A stretch of 57,971 bases of DNA from CAYUQT01 sp964596165 (GTDB taxonomy: Bacteria; Planctomycetota; Phycisphaerae; UBA1845; JAFGLZ01): assembly GCA_964596165.1 (NCBI GenBank), contig CAZQTW010000041.1:1-57971 (forward strand), read 5' to 3'. Below are positions 39,799 through 48,479 of the stretch, piece by piece; the stretch's first letter is position 1; each line of letters begins with the position of its first letter. The notes below the pieces were generated by a model that had not been told where the DNA came from, ran no database searches, and saw nothing but the letters and a program-made list of their open reading frames with translations. A program made the translations under genes and the position numbers.

Positions 39799-41203
39799 GA
39801 CGTGGGGCGTCGCGCGAAACATGATCGCCGAAGCCATCCGGACGAAGGTCGCCCTCGTCGTGCTGATCCTCCTCGTGGCCGTCATACCGATGGGGCCATT
39901 TGTCTGGGAAGGCGACGGTACGCTCAAGGGACGCGTTCAGACCTTTCTGACCTACAGCACGATCCTCGTGATTGTGACGCTGAGCATCATGACGGTCTTC
40001 GTCGCCTGCCAGTCGCTCAGCAAGGAAGTATCCGACCGGCAGATCTACACCATCGCCACGAAGCCGATTCCGCGGAGGCAGTTCATTTTGGGCAAGTGGC
40101 TGGGTTTGTGCCTGCTGAATCTTCTTCTTCTGTCGGTCTGCGGGTTGGCGATCTATCTGTTCGCGAAGTACATGGAATCGTTCCCGGCCAAGTGGACCGA
40201 CAAGGCGGCGCTTCGTTTTGAGGTCTTGGTGGCGAGGAGAGGCGTATTGCCGCCGGTGCCGGACTTTATGCCGGAGGTGGAGAAGCGGTATGAGGCGCTG
40301 AAGGCGAGCGGCCAGCTCCGCGAAGTGGAAAAGACGCCGCAAGAGATCCAAAGTCTGAAGCTCGATTTTCTTCGGGAGGCGCGTCAGCAATGGCGTACGG
40401 TCGCGCCCGGGGAGGCGAGGGTGTGGGTGTTTGAGGGGATTCGCCCCGATCCGAAGTGCGAGTACATTCACTTGCGATACAAGCTGCGGGCCTCGCCGCT
40501 GCCGCCGCGGATGCGAGTGGATTGCGCGTGGATCGTGGGCGACCCGAGGGAACCCGGCAACGCGCCCATCTTTCGGAGCGACTCGATCGATCAGTGGCAC
40601 TATTTTCCGGTCAAGAGTACCGTGGTGGGTAAGGACGGCAAGCTTCAGATTGCCTTCGTGAACCGGCATCCGGAGGACTTCAACGAGGCCGTGTCGGTGG
40701 GCCGGAACCGCTCGTTCGTGACGTTCGAGGAGCCGGACGGGCTGGAGGTCCTTTACGAGGTCGGCTCCTTCGAGGGGAACTTCTTCCGGTCCATGCTCCT
40801 GATCTACGCCTGGTTGGTGCCGCTGGCGGCGCTGGGTCTGTTCGCGGGATCGTTCCTGAGTTTTTCGGTGGCCGGCCTTCTGTGCAGCGCGATCCTGATT
40901 GCGTCGGCGCTCTCCGATTTTGTCTGGGAAAGCCTCTATTGGGTGAAGGACACGCCGTCGATTCAGCAGGATCCGCTGGACTACTTCAGCTACTGGTTCA
41001 AGCCGATCATCTACGCGATCATTTACAGTGTTCCGCAGCTCGGGCAGTACAGCCCGGTGGACCTGCTGGCGGACGGGCGTGTGATCACCTGGCTGTCGGT
41101 TGTTCAAGGCGCCGCCGTTATGATTTTGGTGCAGGCCGCGATTTACATGGTGTTGTCCATCGTCATCTTCACGCGGCGCGAGCTCGCCGAGGTGACGGTC
41201 TAG
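39791..41203 (+). CDS. ABC-2 type transporter permease with large external loop
   Basis: A 470-residue membrane protein. Helices occur at about 13-35, 55-78 and 100-120 (IAEAIRTKVALVVLILLVAVI, STILVIVTLSIMTVFVACQSL, WLGLCLLNLLLLSVCGLAIYLF). A soluble stretch of about 200 residues follows (VLVARRGVLPPVPDFMPEVEK to VLYEVGSFEGN), then four more helices from about 330. The conserved SKEVSDRQIYTIATKPIPRRQFILGKWLGL block is like the N-terminal block of the permease at 32213-33826. It starts with GTG and overlaps the ATPase gene by eight bases. It should form the transmembrane part of an exporter, probably as a partner of the other permease. Confidence 0.88.
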   Translation: MRRTWGVARNMIAEAIRTKVALVVLILLVAVIPMGPFVWEGDGTLKGRVQTFLTYSTILVIVTLSIMTVFVACQSLSKEVSDRQIYTIATKPIPRRQFILGKWLGLCLLNLLLLSVCGLAIYLFAKYMESFPAKWTDKAALRFEVLVARRGVLPPVPDFMPEVEKRYEALKASGQLREVEKTPQEIQSLKLDFLREARQQWRTVAPGEARVWVFEGIRPDPKCEYIHLRYKLRASPLPPRMRVDCAWIVGDPREPGNAPIFRSDSIDQWHYFPVKSTVVGKDGKLQIAFVNRHPEDFNEAVSVGRNRSFVTFEEPDGLEVLYEVGSFEGNFFRSMLLIYAWLVPLAALGLFAGSFLSFSVAGLLCSAILIASALSDFVWESLYWVKDTPSIQQDPLDYFSYWFKPIIYAIIYSVPQLGQYSPVDLLADGRVITWLSVVQGAAVMILVQAAIYMVLSIVIFTRRELAEVTV

Positions 41204-41223
41204 GGTGCGAGAGCAGTGATTCG

Positions 41224-43230
41224 GTGAATACTTCGAGGTGGATCCAACTCGGCGCGGCCTTCGGCGCCATGGTGCTGGTCGGCGTTGCCGCCGTTCATCA
41301 GCCCGGCATCAACAACGGCCGCCAAAACCTCGAGTTGGTCTTCAACGAGGACCTGCGCAAGAACCTTTCGCCGGACATCGCGTGGCGGACGGCCATGCTG
41401 GGTTCGTTCCGCGGACTGCTGGTGAACATGCTGTGGGTTCGCATTGAGCGCCTCAAGGAGGAGGGGAAGTATTACGAGGCGAGCGGTCTGGCCGAGGAGA
41501 TCTGCAAGCTTCAGCCGCGGTTTCCGCCGGTGTGGGTGTTTCACTCGTGGAACATGGCCTGGAACATCTCGGTGGCCACCCACACGCCCGAGGAGCGGTG
41601 GAAGTGGGTCTACAACGGCGTGCGCCTCATTCGCGATCGAGGGATTCTCTACAATCCGCGCAGCAATTGGCTGTATCGACAGGTCGCCTGGATCTACTTC
41701 AACAAGATGGGGGAGTGGACCGACGACATGCACCGCGACTACAAGCGGATGTGGGCCTACAAGATGCAGCAGGTTCTCGGTCCTCGCATCGCCGATGCGA
41801 CGACGGAACGTGTGCTGGCGGCATTCAAGCCGATCGCCGAGGCGCCGGAGACGGTCGAACAGTTCATTGCGGCGGATCCCGGCAACGGCGACCTGGTGCA
41901 GGGCCTCGTTCGGCTGGGGCTGCCGTTGAGCGACGACGTCAGTCTGAACGAATCGGACTCCCAATCACTGCGGTCGCTGCTGGATGTGGAGGTCTTTCTG
42001 GCTCAGTACTGGGAGGTGACGCACGCGGAGGTGAGTCTCGCGAGTCTGCGCAGGTCCGACGCGGAGCAGACTCGCATCGAAGAGCTGCCGCTCAAGGCAT
42101 TTCTTGATTCCATTCAGCCGCCGGAGCGCCGCGCCCGGCTGATCGCCTTTGTTCAGGCGTTCGTGCTCCGCAAGCGGTATCAACTGGATCCCGTGTTGAT
42201 GTACGAGCTGATGGAGAAGTACGGGCCGCTCGACTGGCGAACCGTGGAGAGTCACGGGGTCTATTGGACCGTGTTGGGCACGCGGAGGAGCCCGACGTGG
42301 GAAATCAACGACGAGCTCGACAGATTGAATACCGAACGGATCCTGCTCTACGCGATGCGGAATCTGTCGCGTCGCGGATGGTTGGTTTTTGAGCCGAATT
42401 TGGGGGACATCTTTCACTCGTATTTCAACCAGTTGCCCGACCTGCGGTTCATCGACATTACGCACAAGCTGTACCTTGCCCTGAGCGAACGCTATCACGC
42501 CACCAAGACATGGCAGGCGGAGGGCGGCGGGCAGTACCTGGGTTCCGGTCATCAGTTCTTTCTGCAAGAGGCCGTGCGACAGCTTTACTTCAACGGCGAC
42601 GAAGAAAAGGCCGCTTACTACTACAAATATCTGCGCGAGAACTTCCTCGAGAAGGGGCCCGACGGCAAGGACCGGGTCAAATCGATGTACACCCGTGAGC
42701 TCCAGGACTTCGTGTTGGGCGAGGTCCGCGGACAGATCGACATCTTCCGAGGCGCCAGCGACACGATCAACGGCCTGCTGTTCTACGCTCTGATCAACCT
42801 GGCGACGGGTGAGGGCGAACGGTTTGCCAAGGGGTTCAATCAGGCCCGCAAGCTGTGGGACTCATACATGGAACAGCGCAAGAACGATGAAAACCCGCGG
42901 CGCCAGTTGCCGGATTTTCAGCGCATGTGCCGCGACCTGTTGGCGGTTTTCTTGCGGGAGCGTGGTGTCGTGGGGATTGTGGGCAAGGCCCGCGTATGGG
43001 AGCACCTGCCTGTTCCGCTGAAGCAGGCCGTCTGGGATCAGGTGTCGCAGACGCTGGAACAAATGTGCCGGCAGTACGATCCGCCGATCGACATGAAGAA
43101 GGCATTTCCCGAACCGCCCGACATGGACGCCTACCGCAAGGCCCACCCGAGCCGTCCGGACACCAAGATTCCACAAAGCCCCGACCGTATGGTCCCGGAT
43201 TCGCGGCCGGCTGGCGGTCCCGTTCGGTGA
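41224..43230 (+). CDS. Membrane-anchored helical protein of unknown function
   Basis: A 668-residue protein not recognised. One N-terminal helix (LGAAFGAMVLVGVAAV) anchors a large soluble, mostly helical domain with tryptophan-rich stretches (FPPVWVFHSWNMAWN, NWLYRQVAWIYFNKMG) and repeated helix pairs reminiscent of TPR-like folds (ERWKWVYNGVRLI, GILYNPRSNWLYRQV). No catalytic motif stands out. The GTG start at 41224 is chosen because the preceding 342 bases of open frame overlap the permease gene; GAGAG lies upstream. Just after the ABC permease, it may be an assembly or scaffolding partner of the transporter. This is only positional inference. Confidence 0.7.
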   Translation: MNTSRWIQLGAAFGAMVLVGVAAVHQPGINNGRQNLELVFNEDLRKNLSPDIAWRTAMLGSFRGLLVNMLWVRIERLKEEGKYYEASGLAEEICKLQPRFPPVWVFHSWNMAWNISVATHTPEERWKWVYNGVRLIRDRGILYNPRSNWLYRQVAWIYFNKMGEWTDDMHRDYKRMWAYKMQQVLGPRIADATTERVLAAFKPIAEAPETVEQFIAADPGNGDLVQGLVRLGLPLSDDVSLNESDSQSLRSLLDVEVFLAQYWEVTHAEVSLASLRRSDAEQTRIEELPLKAFLDSIQPPERRARLIAFVQAFVLRKRYQLDPVLMYELMEKYGPLDWRTVESHGVYWTVLGTRRSPTWEINDELDRLNTERILLYAMRNLSRRGWLVFEPNLGDIFHSYFNQLPDLRFIDITHKLYLALSERYHATKTWQAEGGGQYLGSGHQFFLQEAVRQLYFNGDEEKAAYYYKYLRENFLEKGPDGKDRVKSMYTRELQDFVLGEVRGQIDIFRGASDTINGLLFYALINLATGEGERFAKGFNQARKLWDSYMEQRKNDENPRRQLPDFQRMCRDLLAVFLRERGVVGIVGKARVWEHLPVPLKQAVWDQVSQTLEQMCRQYDPPIDMKKAFPEPPDMDAYRKAHPSRPDTKIPQSPDRMVPDSRPAGGPVR

Positions 43231-43363
43231 TCGGTTGGAAGTGTCCGACATGGTTGCCATCGGGGCTCGTTCCGCGCATCATAATGCCACGAATGCATGC
43301 ATGGGGTGAGCGGCGCTCCCCTGATTGCGCAATCCCACCTTTTACAGTGTGAGGAGTATCGAG

Positions 43364-46306
43364 ATGCCACGGTATCCGAAGGGCTTTGCGTCGATTTTCT
43401 TGGCGACCAGTCTGGGCATGATCGTGTGGGGCTGTGCGACAGCACAGAAGAGGGGGGCGGATCAGCCGGCCTCGCCCGCAAAGGTCAAGCAGGCCTCTGC
43501 CGCGAAGGCCGCACCGGTGCCCCTCGACGTGTCTTACTTTCTCGGTCGGATGGTGGACATTGAGTGGCTCGCCTACCACGAACCCGGCGTGACGTGCAAG
43601 CAATTCAGCAGTTACGACCGGGCGACCTGGATCGACGAGAAGGGCAACCGGATCAACTGGGAGGCCAACGGCGACGCGGGGCACTTCCTTCGCGCGACGC
43701 CCGAAGAAGGCAACGTGATGGCCGAGATGGCCGGTCCGGGTTGCATCACGCAGATCTGGTCGGCCAACCCCGGCGGGACGATGAAGTTCTGGTTCGACGG
43801 CGAAAAGGAACCGTCGCTCGTCATTCCGATGGTCGAGCTGCTCAGTGACCAGGGCCAACCGCCGTTCAACGAGCCGTTCTGCTACCAGGTCCGCCCGGCG
43901 CCGGGCAATACGGCCAGCAACTGTTACTTTCCGATCCCGTACGCCAAGAGCTGCAAGGTGGCCGTCGTCGGCGCGTCGATGTACTACCACATCGACTACA
44001 TCACGTACCCCGCGGGCACGCCGGTCGTGACGTTCAAGCTGCCGCTGACGGCGGAACAGCAGAAGGAGGCGGCAGAGGTGGCCGAGCGGCTCCGAAAGAA
44101 CATGTCCCTGGCCATCGACGGACTTCGCTTCGCACGTCCTGCGATAGTCTTTGCCCCAGGACAGGAGATCGATCTGGTGAAGAAGGTCGAGGTCGGTGAG
44201 CCGCATGTCCTAACGCAGCTTGTCGTTAAGGCGGAGGCACACGACGAGTATGGCCTTCGAAAGGCGGTGTTGAAGATCTATTGGGACGGAAGCGAGCAGC
44301 CCGGCGTGGCCGCGCCTCTGATTGATTTCTTCGGCACCGGATGGTTCCCGACGCCGTACCACTCGCTGCCGAGCCACATTGAGAAGGGCGGTATCCTGGC
44401 GTCGAGGTGGCCGATGCCGTTTAGGAAGTCGTGCCGGGTCACGGTTACCAATCAGGGTACGAAGCCGCTCAAGCTTATGGGGGGTGTTACCCATCGTGCC
44501 GTCACCCACGGGCCCTCCGATCCGCCCATGTACTTCCATGCCGTGTATCGCCGCGAGAAGCTGAGCAGGACGTTCGACTATCCGTTCGTGCAGGACCTGG
44601 TTGGGCCCGGCCGGTACGTCGGTACGCTGTTGAACATCGACAACCCGCAGCCCGGCTGGTGGGGCGAGGGCGATGAGAAGGTCTGGGTTGATGATGACCG
44701 ATTCCCGAGTTGGTTCGGCACGGGCAGCGAGGACTACTTCAACGACGCGTGGGGTATGCACCTGCACGAACGACCCTATGAGGGCTGTCCACTACTCCAG
44801 GAGCCTTCCGGCCACCACCGCAAGACGAGCATGTATCGCTGGCACATCCTGGACAGCATTCCCTTCGAGAAGACGTTCACGATGACCATCGAGAACTATT
44901 ACAAGCATTGGGGGCGCGTGCCGTCAGACTACTCGTCGGTGGCGTACTGGTACGACACGAAGCCGGGAGCGCCGGCGTTTTTCAAGCCGCTGACGCTGGC
45001 GGACCTGCTACCGGCCAACTTCCGGCCTGAGGGGGCGATCGAGGCCGAAAGTCTGTCCTTCCCGGCCGGACAGATCCGGACGATGGAACAATTGGCCACG
45101 ATCGGCCTGGCGGACGGCGCCAGCGGGTCCGGCGCCGTGGAACTGACGCTTCCGGCCAGGGCGGGCGAGCCCGTGTCGGTTCCACTGCCCAGTGTGGCGC
45201 CCGGCGTCTATCGCCTTCATCTGTACACGCTGAGCGCTGAGGGTTCGGCGGGGCTCGGGGTTGTCCCTCCGCAACAAGCGGACGTTCGGCTGGTCCCATC
45301 CACGCTGCCAGACAAGGTTGCCGCGGGCTCTTCGTCCCAGGAAATCGGCATGCTGATCGTTACGGGGGGCAAGTCGGTGCCGGTGTCACTGGGATTGCGG
45401 GCGGCGGGCGATCGGCCCGTCACACTTCATTTGGATGCCATTCGACTGGAGCGGGCGCCCACTCGCGGGATCGAAGCCGAGACGGCCTCGTGGACCAGCC
45501 CGGATCATCTGGTCACGTTCGCACCCGAGTTCGGTGACACGAACCTGAGCGGCTGGGGCCAGATGCGGCTCGATGCCATGGTGGCCGGCGGGCTGGCGTG
45601 CATTCCGGTGAACCTCAAGAGCGGCTTCTATGAGGTCTCGGCGGGTTTGGGTTGCGGGCCCGATTTCGGGCAGCTACGGGTCCGGTATGAGCTTTACGGC
45701 AAGAACCTGGTGACCTACGACGGGTATGCCGAAAAACCGGGGCGGAGGACACATTGCCTCGGGCGGATCGAGGTACCGAGGGACAAGACGCTCAAGACGC
45801 TCACGCTCATGGTCTGCGGCAAGAACCCGGCGTCGAAGGACACCCGGATCACGATCGACTGGATCGAGGTCAAACCGTGCCGGGGTCTGACGGGGTATGA
45901 GGGCGAGCAGATGACGGTTCTCAAGGTCGAGCACGGGGAGGTCGGCCCGCAGGAACTGGGCGGCAGTTTCTCGGGCAACACGCAACAGTGGATTCGCTTC
46001 AACGATCCCAAGGGCCGTGTTCAGCTCGGCTTCGACGTGCCGCAGCAAGGCAAGTACGAAGTGGTGATGGCCTTCTGCAAGAGCTGGGATTACGCGATCT
46101 TTGAAACGCTCATCGACGGCAAGCCGATCGGCAGGCCGTTCGACGCCTTCAACCCGACTGTCGTTCCCAGCGGTCCGGTCAAGTACGGCCAGGTGGACCT
46201 GACGGCCGGTGCCCACGTGTTGGAGTTCCGCGTCGTCGGCAAGAACCCCGAATCCAAGGGGTACTATATGGGGTTGGACTTCCTGGAGTTGACGCCGGTC
46301 AAGTGA
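43364..46306 (+). CDS. DUF2961 (GH172-family) lipoprotein with C-terminal binding domains
   Basis: A 980-residue lipoprotein: signal FLATSLGMIVWG then Cys (lipobox VWGC), followed by a linker and the DUF2961 domain from about residue 50. The domain shows GRMVDIEWLAYHEPGVTCKQFSSYDR, GNVMAEMAGPGCITQIWSANPGGTMKFWFDGE, FYFHAVYRRE-type (here MYFHAVYRREKL) and WFGTGSEDYFNDAWG (about 460), typical of GH172, alpha-D-arabinofuranosidase/difructose-type enzymes. The remaining C-terminal half contains two beta-sandwich segments, likely carbohydrate binding (IEAESLSFPAG, GIEAETASW, then FSGNTQQWIRFNDP). The start ATG has GAGGAG. It is a separate transcription unit, divergent from nothing, 133 bases after the 668-residue gene. 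The substrate may be an arabinan or fructan. Confidence 0.88.
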   Translation: MPRYPKGFASIFLATSLGMIVWGCATAQKRGADQPASPAKVKQASAAKAAPVPLDVSYFLGRMVDIEWLAYHEPGVTCKQFSSYDRATWIDEKGNRINWEANGDAGHFLRATPEEGNVMAEMAGPGCITQIWSANPGGTMKFWFDGEKEPSLVIPMVELLSDQGQPPFNEPFCYQVRPAPGNTASNCYFPIPYAKSCKVAVVGASMYYHIDYITYPAGTPVVTFKLPLTAEQQKEAAEVAERLRKNMSLAIDGLRFARPAIVFAPGQEIDLVKKVEVGEPHVLTQLVVKAEAHDEYGLRKAVLKIYWDGSEQPGVAAPLIDFFGTGWFPTPYHSLPSHIEKGGILASRWPMPFRKSCRVTVTNQGTKPLKLMGGVTHRAVTHGPSDPPMYFHAVYRREKLSRTFDYPFVQDLVGPGRYVGTLLNIDNPQPGWWGEGDEKVWVDDDRFPSWFGTGSEDYFNDAWGMHLHERPYEGCPLLQEPSGHHRKTSMYRWHILDSIPFEKTFTMTIENYYKHWGRVPSDYSSVAYWYDTKPGAPAFFKPLTLADLLPANFRPEGAIEAESLSFPAGQIRTMEQLATIGLADGASGSGAVELTLPARAGEPVSVPLPSVAPGVYRLHLYTLSAEGSAGLGVVPPQQADVRLVPSTLPDKVAAGSSSQEIGMLIVTGGKSVPVSLGLRAAGDRPVTLHLDAIRLERAPTRGIEAETASWTSPDHLVTFAPEFGDTNLSGWGQMRLDAMVAGGLACIPVNLKSGFYEVSAGLGCGPDFGQLRVRYELYGKNLVTYDGYAEKPGRRTHCLGRIEVPRDKTLKTLTLMVCGKNPASKDTRITIDWIEVKPCRGLTGYEGEQMTVLKVEHGEVGPQELGGSFSGNTQQWIRFNDPKGRVQLGFDVPQQGKYEVVMAFCKSWDYAIFETLIDGKPIGRPFDAFNPTVVPSGPVKYGQVDLTAGAHVLEFRVVGKNPESKGYYMGLDFLELTPVK

Positions 46307-46378
46307 CGCCAAACGGTATGCGCCCGCCGGACCGCGGATGAATGGCGGTTTGCTCAGTGGGGTTGACCGGGCCGGGGG

Positions 46379-47248
46379 TTATCGCGACGACCGATGAGGT
46401 CGTACCAGCAGCGGCGCGAGCGTGTTGTACCCCAGTTGGAGGCCTTCCTCGAAGCGATCGCCGGAGTAGACCGGGTCTTCGTGTTCGATGGCGATTCCGC
46501 CCTTGTAGCCGACGTCTTGTAGCGCCGAGATAAACCTTCGCCAGTCGATTTCGCCCCAGCCGGGGACGCGGAACCGCCACCAGCCCTCGGAGAAGATGCC
46601 GTTGGCGCCGAGCTTATCTCGCAGGATTTCCGTGTCCTTGGCATGGACATGGAAGATCTTCTCGCCGTATCGGTGAACCAGCGCGATGTAGTCCATCATC
46701 TGGAAATGCAGGTGCGAGGGATCGAACTCGAGGCCGATCGCCTCCGAATCCACCGTCTCGAACATCATGTCCCAGGCGGCCGGACGATATGCGATGTTGG
46801 TGCCTTGGAAGGGATAACCGCGAAAACCGGACCAGTTCTCGAAAGCGATCTTGAACCCCCGATCTTCCGCCATTTGCGCGACGGGGCCGAACACCTTCTT
46901 GAATGCCGAAGCGTGTTCTTCAAGCGACATGTCGGGAAGTCGACCGACCAGCGTGGTGATGACGCGGCACCCCAGGCAGTCGCCCACGTTCATGACGGCG
47001 GCGAACTCCTTTCGAACGGCGTTGGGTTTTCCCGCGATGTGCGCGCCATAGAACCCGAGTGCCGTGACGGCGATACCCGCTTCCTTCAGGCGGTCTCGTG
47101 CGCCGGCACACCGAGTCTTGGCGGCTGTCGCCGTACTGGGCGGAGGGGTACCCCAACTGTTCGCGTGCAGTTCGAGTCCGTTGAAGCCGATCCTGCCGGC
47201 CACTTCGACCATGTGGTCGCTGTACTGTGTGAGGAAGCCGAGTCTCAT
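46379..47248 (-). CDS. Sugar phosphate isomerase/epimerase (xylose isomerase-like TIM barrel)
   Basis: A 289-residue TIM-barrel enzyme. Features include the start LGFLTQYSDHMVEVAGRIGFNGLELH, metal-binding residues in AFENWSGFRG (Glu), GLEFDPSHLHFQMMD (Asp, His), KIFHVHAKDTEI (His, Asp) and AIEHEDP (Glu), and WWRFRVPGWGEIDW before the last strand. This pattern is that of the xylose isomerase-like/IolE-type family widespread in Planctomycetota and often paired with Gfo/Idh enzymes. It faces the GH172 gene tail to tail across 72 bases. The substrate is probably a keto-sugar or derivative; unknown. Confidence 0.9.
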   Translation of the reverse strand: MRLGFLTQYSDHMVEVAGRIGFNGLELHANSWGTPPPSTATAAKTRCAGARDRLKEAGIAVTALGFYGAHIAGKPNAVRKEFAAVMNVGDCLGCRVITTLVGRLPDMSLEEHASAFKKVFGPVAQMAEDRGFKIAFENWSGFRGYPFQGTNIAYRPAAWDMMFETVDSEAIGLEFDPSHLHFQMMDYIALVHRYGEKIFHVHAKDTEILRDKLGANGIFSEGWWRFRVPGWGEIDWRRFISALQDVGYKGGIAIEHEDPVYSGDRFEEGLQLGYNTLAPLLVRPHRSSR

Positions 47249-47683
47249 CGTCGTTACCCCAGCGCTGCGGCTTACGCGTCTGCCGTAGCACCCGAATGGT
47301 TGCTATAGACGTCATTCCCGCATAGGGCGGGACCGCTTACACACAGGACCGGCTAAAGCTGGTCCACATAGTGCTTTCAGCAGGACGAAAAGTCAAGACT
47401 GCTTTGAAACCCTTTAGCTGCAAACACTACCGACGCTAGCTGGTCGGCAAAGCTATCCGGACAATAGATCACTTGAAGTCGTGGTTAGATTGATTTTGTT
47501 GCGAAGAGATTCCATAAGTTTAACTTCAATTAGACCAAAGGGATACACGATGGAGATGGTAATTGTGTTGATTCATCGCGCCGGCGAATGTAGCCTGTTT
47601 CTTGCCGCAAGACGCGACCACTCAACGCGTTGCCGACCATATCGGATTCGCCTCTGAAAAGGGTCAATCCGGAGGTGACAGTC
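47249..47683. other. 435-base intergenic region with hairpins and a candidate promoter
   Basis: Lying between the isomerase start and the small protein start, it contains a GGACCGGC-TAAA-GCTGGTCC hairpin (47346-47365, one G.U), a CCCGC/GCGGG pairing (47317-47331), AT-rich sequence around 47470-47560 and a candidate promoter at 47490-47518. Reading frames here are short and unconvincing. A minus-strand promoter for the isomerase is expected near the left edge. Confidence 0.45.
47490..47518 (+). promoter_or_regulatory. Candidate sigma70-like promoter of the 205-residue protein gene
   Basis: TTGATT (47490-47495), a 17-base spacer and CATAAG (47513-47518) form a moderate -35/-10 pair in AT-rich sequence. 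The leader to the ATG would be about 160 bases. Confidence 0.35.
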
Positions 47684-48301
47684 ATGCAGATCTTCTTGGA
47701 TGATCAGCCGTATGATGTGGCGATACTCATGGACACCACGGTGGGACAGATCCTTGAACAGGTTCTTCTTGCCGTTCGCTCGCAGGGGCGCGTGGTGACG
47801 GCCATTCGGTGCAACGGCGCGGAGGTTGGCCCTGGAGAATTGGAAAAGACTCTGAAGGAGCCGGCTGGTGGCTATGCGAGGTTGGACTTTGTGAGCGGGA
47901 CGGCTGGGGCGCTCGTCATCGATGCCCTTTCTCGAATTCAGGCGATGCTCATGGAGCTCGAACCGACCCGGGGGCAAGTGGTCGATTTTCTGGATCAAGG
48001 GCAGACCGTCCGGGCGATGGAGTTGCTCAAACCGTACTTCGAGACGTGGCGACAGGCCCATGAGGCGGTCCAGCAGAGCGCGGCACTGCTGAGGACGGAT
48101 TTGACCGCGCTGTCACTGGACGGTCGGTCGATTACGGAGATCTTCTCGCGTTTTGCCGAGCAGCTCCGCCAACTCAAAGAGGCGTTTGAGGCCAAGGACA
48201 TGGTAACCCTGGCCGACACGATGAAGTACGAGGCGGGGTTGCTGACGCAACAATGGATCGATCTTATCGAACTGGTCAAGCAGGAGGCGGAGGGGAAGTG
48301 A
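47684..48301 (+). CDS. Small helical protein of unknown function
   Basis: A 205-residue soluble protein. The start ATG at 47684 has CGGAGGTGAC, an excellent Shine-Dalgarno sequence; an upstream ATG (47630) adds 18 residues without a site. The N-terminal 85 residues look like a small alpha/beta (ubiquitin-like or REF-like) fold (MQIFLDDQPYDVAILMDTTVG, RVVTAIRCNG). The rest is helical, with DFLDQGQTVRAMELLKPYFETWRQ and ALSLDGRSITEIFSRFAEQLRQLKEAF suggesting a coiled coil. No signal peptide or catalytic motif was seen. The gene stands alone between the isomerase (divergent) and the SGNH gene (convergent). Confidence 0.7.
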   Translation: MQIFLDDQPYDVAILMDTTVGQILEQVLLAVRSQGRVVTAIRCNGAEVGPGELEKTLKEPAGGYARLDFVSGTAGALVIDALSRIQAMLMELEPTRGQVVDFLDQGQTVRAMELLKPYFETWRQAHEAVQQSAALLRTDLTALSLDGRSITEIFSRFAEQLRQLKEAFEAKDMVTLADTMKYEAGLLTQQWIDLIELVKQEAEGK

Positions 48302-48479
48302 GCGGGCCCTCCGAATCGGGTCGACGGTTCGCCTCGCCGACGAGCGTGGACCGGCGGAATGCTCCGGTGTTCGGTTCGTCCTCGTGGAGGTCCAAGTCAC
48401 ATTCCGTTGTGCTTCTCGGCTTGGGAAGGGGGCAATTGCCCGGCGAACATGACCGATCCGGGAGATGCGTGACGGATTG

